Assembly (NCBI RefSeq): GCF_001613085.1
Contig: NZ_BDBR01000064.1
Span: 1 to 44,465 of the forward strand
Source: Nocardia salmonicida NBRC 13393
Lineage (GTDB): Bacteria > Actinomycetota > Actinomycetes > Mycobacteriales > Mycobacteriaceae
Direction of reading: 5' to 3'
DNA: 44,465 nt
The notes beneath the pieces were generated by a model. That model ran no database searches. It was not told where the DNA came from and worked only from the letters and a program-made list of their open reading frames with translations. Positions 40,186 through 44,465 of this stretch are shown here, piece after piece. The position numbers and the translations under genes were made by a program. Position 1 is the stretch's first letter; each line of letters starts with the position of its first letter.

Positions 40186-41136
40186 TCAGCTCGGCTTCAT
40201 CGGTCGGTCGTGGACCTTGTCGGGCTTGAACACATCAGGCTCGAGGTAGACCGTGCAGGTGTTCGGTACGGCGGCGTGAATGCGGTCGTCCGCGGCGTCG
40301 ATGACCTCGGACACCTGCGTGATGTCCAGGCCCGCGTGCAGCGCGATCTTGGCGTTGATCAACAGGTCCTGTGGACCGAGGTACTGGGTCTGCATCCGGA
40401 TGACGCGCTCGATCCGTGGATCGGCGAGCAGCGCCGACCGAATCGCGGTGTCGTCCTTGGCCGTCGCGCCCTCACCGATCAGCAGGCTCTTGGTCTCCAC
40501 GATCAGGATCACCGCGTTCACACCGAGCAAGATGCCGATGAGTAGCGTGCCGACGCCGTCCCACACCGCATTTCCGGTGAGCACCGACAGACTCACCCCG
40601 GTCAGGGCGAACAGCAGGCCGATGATCGCGCCCGCGTCCTCGAGCAGCACCACGGGCAGTTCAGGATTGCGGGTGTGGCGAATGAAATGCCACCACGAAT
40701 TCTTGCCCTTCAGTGGCGCCGACTGCTTGCGCGCGGTACGGAAACTGGCGCTCTCCAGCACCAGCGATACCCCGAGAATCCCGATCGCGACCCAGGCCGA
40801 AACGATCTCCTCCGGGAACCGGATTTTGTGGATCGCCTCGTTGATCGCGAACAGTGACCCCATGACGAACAGGACAAGCGCGACGACGAACGAATAGAAA
40901 TACCGATTGCGCGAATACCCGAAGGGGTGCAGCGTGTCCGCGGGCTGGTCGGCCCGATTGCGGCCGACCAGCAGCAGCGCCTCGTTGCCGGTGTCGGCCA
41001 CCGAGTGCACCGCCTCGGCAAGCATCGACGACGACCCGGTGATGAACGCCCCGATGAACTTCGCGACCATGATGCCAGCGTTCGCCCCGAGTGCGGCGAG
41101 GATCGCGACCTTGCTGTCTCCACCTTGCTCGGCCAT
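40186..41136 (-). CDS. Cation diffusion facilitator transporter, copy 1
   Basis: CDF (SLC30A9-like) metal/proton antiporter of 316 aa with six membrane helices and a C-terminal cytoplasmic domain. TM2 has the HxxxD pair in AEAVHSVADTGN; the TM5 site reads LLEDAGAIIG in place of HxxxD, as in ZnT9-type members. DTLHPFGYSRNRYFYSFVVA is the signature loop. Such proteins move Zn, Co or Fe out of the cytosol. ATG 41136 lacks a Shine-Dalgarno, but TAGCGT lies 6 nt upstream, suggesting a leaderless mRNA. A close paralogue follows upstream in tandem. Confidence 0.92.
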   Translation of the reverse strand: MAEQGGDSKVAILAALGANAGIMVAKFIGAFITGSSSMLAEAVHSVADTGNEALLLVGRNRADQPADTLHPFGYSRNRYFYSFVVALVLFVMGSLFAINEAIHKIRFPEEIVSAWVAIGILGVSLVLESASFRTARKQSAPLKGKNSWWHFIRHTRNPELPVVLLEDAGAIIGLLFALTGVSLSVLTGNAVWDGVGTLLIGILLGVNAVILIVETKSLLIGEGATAKDDTAIRSALLADPRIERVIRMQTQYLGPQDLLINAKIALHAGLDITQVSEVIDAADDRIHAAVPNTCTVYLEPDVFKPDKVHDRPMKPS

Positions 41137-41215
41137 AGACGAACGCTACAACGGTCGCTGACCCACACCCCGACTCCACACCGTGTCGTCGGGCCGAGAA
41201 CCGCGCCGCCAGCCG

Positions 41216-42130
41216 CTATTTCACACGGTAGAGATCGGGTTCCAAGTAGATCAGGCGGGCGGTGGGTACTGCTGCGCGCACACGCGTTTCGGCCGCGTCG
41301 ATCGCCTCGGCGACACCGGCGATGTCCAGGTTCGGGGCGAGCGCGACCTTGGCCGCGATCAACATTTCCTCCGGGCCCAGGTACTGGGTCTTGAGGTGGA
41401 TCACCGAGGTGATCTTGGCGCCGTCGACCAGGTTCTCTCGGATGGCCAGACCCTGTTCGGGGGTGGCGCCTTCACCGATGAGCAGGCTCTTCATCTCCAC
41501 GATCAGCACGATCGCGATGATGCCGAGTAGCACACCGATGGCCAGGGTGCCGATACCGTCGAAGATCGGGTCGTCGGTGACCATGGTCAGGCCGACGCCG
41601 CCGAGGGCGAGAACCAGACCGATCAGTGCGCCGGTGTCCTCGAGCAACACCACCGGCAGCTCGGGGCTGCGCGAGTTGCGGATGAACCGCCACCAGGTCG
41701 CATCGCCCTTGAGCGGCCTGGATTCACGCACCGCGGTGAGGAAGCTGAAAGTCTCGAGGCCGATCGCGATCACGAGGATGATGATCGCGACGATCGGCTG
41801 ACTCAGCTCCTCGGGATGCTGGACCTTGTGGATGCCTTCGTAGATCGCGTACACCGAGCCGAGGGTGAACAGCACCAGCGCCACGACGAACGAGTAGAAG
41901 TAGCGGTTACGGCCGTACCCGAACGGGTGCAGCTCGTCGGCGTCCTTGGCGGCGGCGCGCTGCCCGAACAGCAGCAGGCCCTGATTCGCGGTGTCGGCGA
42001 CCGAGTGCACGCCCTCGGCCATCATCGAGGCCGACCCCGTGATGAACGCGCCGACGAACTTCGCCACCGCGATCCCCGCGTTGGCCGCCAACGCCGCGAC
42101 GATCGCCTTCTTTCCACCACCAGCCGACAT
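41216..42130 (-). CDS. Cation diffusion facilitator transporter, copy 2
   Basis: Second CDF protein, 304 aa, highly similar to the first along its length: same HSVADTAN metal pair, same DELHPFGYGRNRYFYSFVVA loop, same LLEDTGALIG TM5 site and the KSLLIGEGAT motif. The tandem pair arose by duplication. It differs in the intracellular loop after TM4 and at the C-terminus (ends YLEPDLYRVK, without the extra tail of copy 1). ATG 42130 has AGAAGGG upstream, unlike copy 1. Metal specificity is not readable from sequence. Confidence 0.92.
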   Translation of the reverse strand: MSAGGGKKAIVAALAANAGIAVAKFVGAFITGSASMMAEGVHSVADTANQGLLLFGQRAAAKDADELHPFGYGRNRYFYSFVVALVLFTLGSVYAIYEGIHKVQHPEELSQPIVAIIILVIAIGLETFSFLTAVRESRPLKGDATWWRFIRNSRSPELPVVLLEDTGALIGLVLALGGVGLTMVTDDPIFDGIGTLAIGVLLGIIAIVLIVEMKSLLIGEGATPEQGLAIRENLVDGAKITSVIHLKTQYLGPEEMLIAAKVALAPNLDIAGVAEAIDAAETRVRAAVPTARLIYLEPDLYRVK

Positions 42131-42145
42131 GCCGGCCCGCCCTTC

Positions 42146-42158
42146 TGTTCACTGAACA
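42146..42158. promoter_or_regulatory. Palindrome before CDF copy 2
   Basis: TGTTCA-C-TGAACA is a perfect 13-bp inverted repeat lying 15 nt upstream of the CDF copy 2 start, next to its ribosome site. Position suggests an operator for a metal-responsive repressor; no such regulator gene is adjacent. Confidence 0.45.
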
Positions 42159-42246
42159 CGACTCGGCACAGCCTAATAGGACACCGATGCGAAGCGGTCA
42201 TCTGTCCTGAGCGGGAGCCGAGGCGGGGGTTCGCCTACGGCACAGA

Positions 42247-43467
42247 TCAGTTGCCGTCGCCGACGCAGGCGCTGAACAGCTGCGCGGGCCCGCGCAACGC
42301 GCGCGCCTTGATATCGGTGTCGGCGGCGGAGATCCAGGCCGCGCTGCCGCGTTCGACGACGAGGGTGCGTCCGTTCTCGGAGAGCTCGAGCGTGCCCGCG
42401 GTGCACAGCACGATGCCCGGGCCGACGTCGGCGAGCGCAACCGGCTCGTCCTCGGCGCCCAGATCGAAGCGGCACAGGGAGAATTCCGGTGCGGGCGTGC
42501 GGTACCGGATTCCGCCGTCGTCGCCGGGGGCGGGTTCGATCACCGGCAGGTCGATCGGTTCGAAGTCGAGCACCCGCAGGAGTTCGGGCACGTCGACGTG
42601 CTTGGGAGTGAGCCCGCCGCGCAGCACGTTGTCGGAGTTGGCCATGATCTCCACCCCGACCCCACGCAGGTAGGCGTGCAGATTGCCGGCCGCGAGGAAC
42701 AGCGCCTGGCCCGGTTCCAGGGTCAGCCGGTTGAGCAGCAGCGCGGCGAGGACACCCGCGTCGCCGGGGTAGACCTCGGCCAGTTCGAGCGCGGTGCGCA
42801 CCTCGGCGGTGAACGCCCGCGCGCCCTTGCTCGACAGGTAGTGCACACAGCCCTCGAGCACCGTGGGCAGCAGCTTCGACAGCGCGGCGGGCGGCAGCGT
42901 GATCCAGGTGGTGAACAAGGTCCGCAGACCGGCCGAATCGGGCTGGGCGGCAAGCAGTTCGGCGTAGATATTGAGGCCGGGCACGTCGAGCGCGCGTAAC
43001 AACTCGACGGTGCGGAGCGGGTCGCGGAACCCGGCCAGCGCCTCGAAACGCTCCAGCGCGACAACGAGTTCGGGCTTGTGGCTGTCGTCGCGGTAGTTGC
43101 GCAGCGGCGAATCGAGCGCGACGCCGGTGCGGTTCTCCCGTTCGAATCCGGCTCGCGCCTGCGCCGAACTCGGGTGGGCCTGCAGCGACAGCGGTTCCTC
43201 GGCAGCGAGGATTTTCAGCAGGAACGGCAGGCGGGCGCCGAAAGTGTCGGCCACCGCGCCCAATTCGCCCGCCGGGTCGGCGGTGAGTACCTCGACCAGC
43301 GAGCGTTTACCCGAGTCCGTCTTGACGTGCGCGGGATCGGCCGGGTGCGCGCCGAACCAGAGTTCGGCTTCGGGATGGGCCGATGGCACCGGCCGTCCGC
43401 ATAGCTGAGCGAGCGCGGTGCGCGACCCCCATGCGTAAGAACGCAGCGCACCAACGAGTTCCTGCAC
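42247..43467 (-). CDS. manA: Mannose-6-phosphate isomerase, class I
   Basis: Zn enzyme of 406 aa that interconverts fructose-6-phosphate and mannose-6-phosphate, the entry to GDP-mannose. Cupin metal ligands are visible: Q96 and H98 (LSLQAHPS), E133 (KPELVVAL) and H264 (AGNLHAYLRG), with GVEIMANSDNVLRGGLTPKHVD behind. The start is GTG 43467, sharing one base with the upstream TAG, so it is coupled to the Rv3256c-like gene, as Rv3255c is to Rv3256c in M. tuberculosis. Its product feeds the mannose pathway that ManB (26659-27738) completes. Confidence 0.95.
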   Translation of the reverse strand: MQELVGALRSYAWGSRTALAQLCGRPVPSAHPEAELWFGAHPADPAHVKTDSGKRSLVEVLTADPAGELGAVADTFGARLPFLLKILAAEEPLSLQAHPSSAQARAGFERENRTGVALDSPLRNYRDDSHKPELVVALERFEALAGFRDPLRTVELLRALDVPGLNIYAELLAAQPDSAGLRTLFTTWITLPPAALSKLLPTVLEGCVHYLSSKGARAFTAEVRTALELAEVYPGDAGVLAALLLNRLTLEPGQALFLAAGNLHAYLRGVGVEIMANSDNVLRGGLTPKHVDVPELLRVLDFEPIDLPVIEPAPGDDGGIRYRTPAPEFSLCRFDLGAEDEPVALADVGPGIVLCTAGTLELSENGRTLVVERGSAAWISAADTDIKARALRGPAQLFSACVGDGN

Positions 43468-44465
43468 TAGTAGCGTCCCCCGTCGTATCGATCCGGTTCG
43501 GGCGCGGCGGCACCGCGTGCGAGGGTCAGCCGAAGATAGGCCGCGGCCATGTCCAGCCGCAGCGCCAGCACCGCGAGCTGCTCGAGTTCGCTGCCGTGTC
43601 CGCCCCCTGCGGCGGAGGCGGCAGCGGTGCGTTCGATCGCGGGCGCGGCGGCGGGGTCGGCCAGCTGAGATTGCAGCACGTCGACATCGGCATGGACCAG
43701 CTCGGCGTCGACCAGGCCGCCGCCCGCACCTTCGAAGACCGCCAGCTTGCGCCGGGCGGCAGCCTGATCGGGATGCACGCTCAAGGCCAGCACCCGAATC
43801 CGCTCGACCGGGGCCGGTCCGTCGAGCTCCTCGTCGTGGAACAGCGGATCGAAGCCGGGTGCGGTGCCGCCGGTTGCCTGGGAGAGACGGCCGACCGAGG
43901 CGACCGCATCGGACAGATCAGCGGCGGAGACGAGCCTGCCCGCCGATTGCAGCAGCACCTCGGCGCCGTGGCCCGCCAGTTCGACGGCGGCGGGCGAGTC
44001 CCCCGCGAGCACTACGCCGACTCCGTGCATGCGGGCGGCGAGGGTCTTCGCCGGATTGCGGAAGGCTTCCGTGTGCGGGCCGTCGCGCAGCGCCTCGGCG
44101 TCGAGCATGTCTGCCAGCGCGGTGAGATCGGGCGTGGCCGGACCGCTGCGCTGGGCGTCGACACCGCGCAACACCGCGATCCCGACGGCGAGGAAACGCA
44201 GCAGCCGATTGTGGTCGAGCACGGGCACCCGAGGTTCGAGCACGATCGCGCGACCGGCGGCGACCGCGCGCAACGGACCCTCGTTGGGGGCGGCGATCAC
44301 CACTTCCGCACTGCGGCGCAGGGCGCGGTCGACGGCATCGATGAGTCGCGGATCGCCCGCGTCGTCGCCGGCCACCAGGACCACGTCCAGCGGACCGACC
44401 CACGGTGGCAGCGAGGTGACGTGCACGATCGGCAGCCCGGCCCGGTCCCCGAGCGTGGCGACCAG
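43467..44465 (-). CDS. Rv3256c-like (TobH-like) protein, N-terminus beyond window
   Basis: The reading frame is open to the right edge, so the start is not seen; about 332 residues are visible. The N-terminal part has a sugar-isomerase-like Rossmann pattern (PLDVVLVAGDDAGDPRLIDAVDRALRRSAEVVIAAPN), and the rest is helical. It matches the conserved hypothetical that precedes manA in mycobacteria (Rv3256c). A SIS or phosphoglucose-isomerase-like role in mannose metabolism is suggested by fold and position but not shown. The C-terminus is Ala-rich and ends PDRYDGGRY. Confidence 0.88.
   Translation of the reverse strand: MVATLGDRAGLPIVHVTSLPPWVGPLDVVLVAGDDAGDPRLIDAVDRALRRSAEVVIAAPNEGPLRAVAAGRAIVLEPRVPVLDHNRLLRFLAVGIAVLRGVDAQRSGPATPDLTALADMLDAEALRDGPHTEAFRNPAKTLAARMHGVGVVLAGDSPAAVELAGHGAEVLLQSAGRLVSAADLSDAVASVGRLSQATGGTAPGFDPLFHDEELDGPAPVERIRVLALSVHPDQAAARRKLAVFEGAGGGLVDAELVHADVDVLQSQLADPAAAPAIERTAAASAAGGGHGSELEQLAVLALRLDMAAAYLRLTLARGAAAPEPDRYDGGRY

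Overview
The window is GC-rich actinobacterial chromosome with dense genes, GTG starts and many 1-4 bp start/stop overlaps. The block rmlD-wbbL-manB, a divergent LCP ligase and a TIGR03089 gene reproduces the arrangement M. tuberculosis has at Rv3264c-Rv3268. The last two genes match Rv3255c (manA) and Rv3256c. This points to a mycolic-acid actinomycete, most likely Nocardia or a close relative; the genus is inferred. I found no rRNA, tRNA, CRISPR array, insertion sequence or phage genes.

Layout. (1) 1-1039: a Ser/Thr kinase cut by the left edge. (2) 1158-8863: endonuclease IV, a TauD-type dioxygenase, a family III CoA-transferase, a 56-codon ORF and an HMG-CoA lyase-like enzyme with overlapping ends, then a LolD/MacB-like ABC exporter. 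(3) 8999-22536, the most unusual part: a kinase fused to an ADP-ribosylglycohydrolase, then, read leftward from 19149, a SWIM zinc-finger protein, a MoxR-type AAA+ ATPase, a DUF5682 protein and a VWA protein. A Rad50/SMC-like ATPase and a small partner are transcribed divergently. (4) 22606-26600: three small Cys-rich proteins (SEC-C/YchJ, SelW-like, FmdB-like), a carboxylesterase, and a divergent HxlR regulator/nitroreductase pair. (5) 26659-31900: the cell-wall linker and mannose locus. (6) 32004-42130: a P450, a CitB/DctR-like two-component system divergent from a DctA-type transporter, small DUF genes, a TetR regulator, an FAD oxidoreductase and two tandem CDF transporters. (7) 42247-44465: manA and the Rv3256c homologue, cut by the right edge.

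How the genes may work together. MoxR ATPases commonly act with VWA proteins as ATP-driven remodelling pairs. The SWIM, DUF5682, MoxR and VWA genes look like one such module, resembling, as I remember it, E. coli yehLMPQ. DUF5682 carries a GX2H...E...GX2H pattern like the Tiki/TraB/EreA superfamily, so it may be the enzymatic arm. The downstream kinase-ADP-ribosylhydrolase fusion and the divergent Rad50-like gene suggest a regulated stress or conflict system; that functional link is inference. The CoA-transferase plus lyase could activate and cleave a free branched dicarboxylate such as 3-hydroxy-3-methylglutarate. RmlD, WbbL and the LCP ligase belong to the pathway joining arabinogalactan to peptidoglycan, while ManB and ManA supply GDP-mannose.

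Regulation seen in the sequence includes a CRP-like palindrome between the sensor kinase and dctA, paired CTAGC-N3-GCTAG operators at the TetR gene, an inverted repeat between hxlR and the nitroreductase gene, hairpins between converging genes, and six genes with a -10-like hexamer 6-7 nt before the ATG and no Shine-Dalgarno sequence, as expected for leaderless mRNAs.
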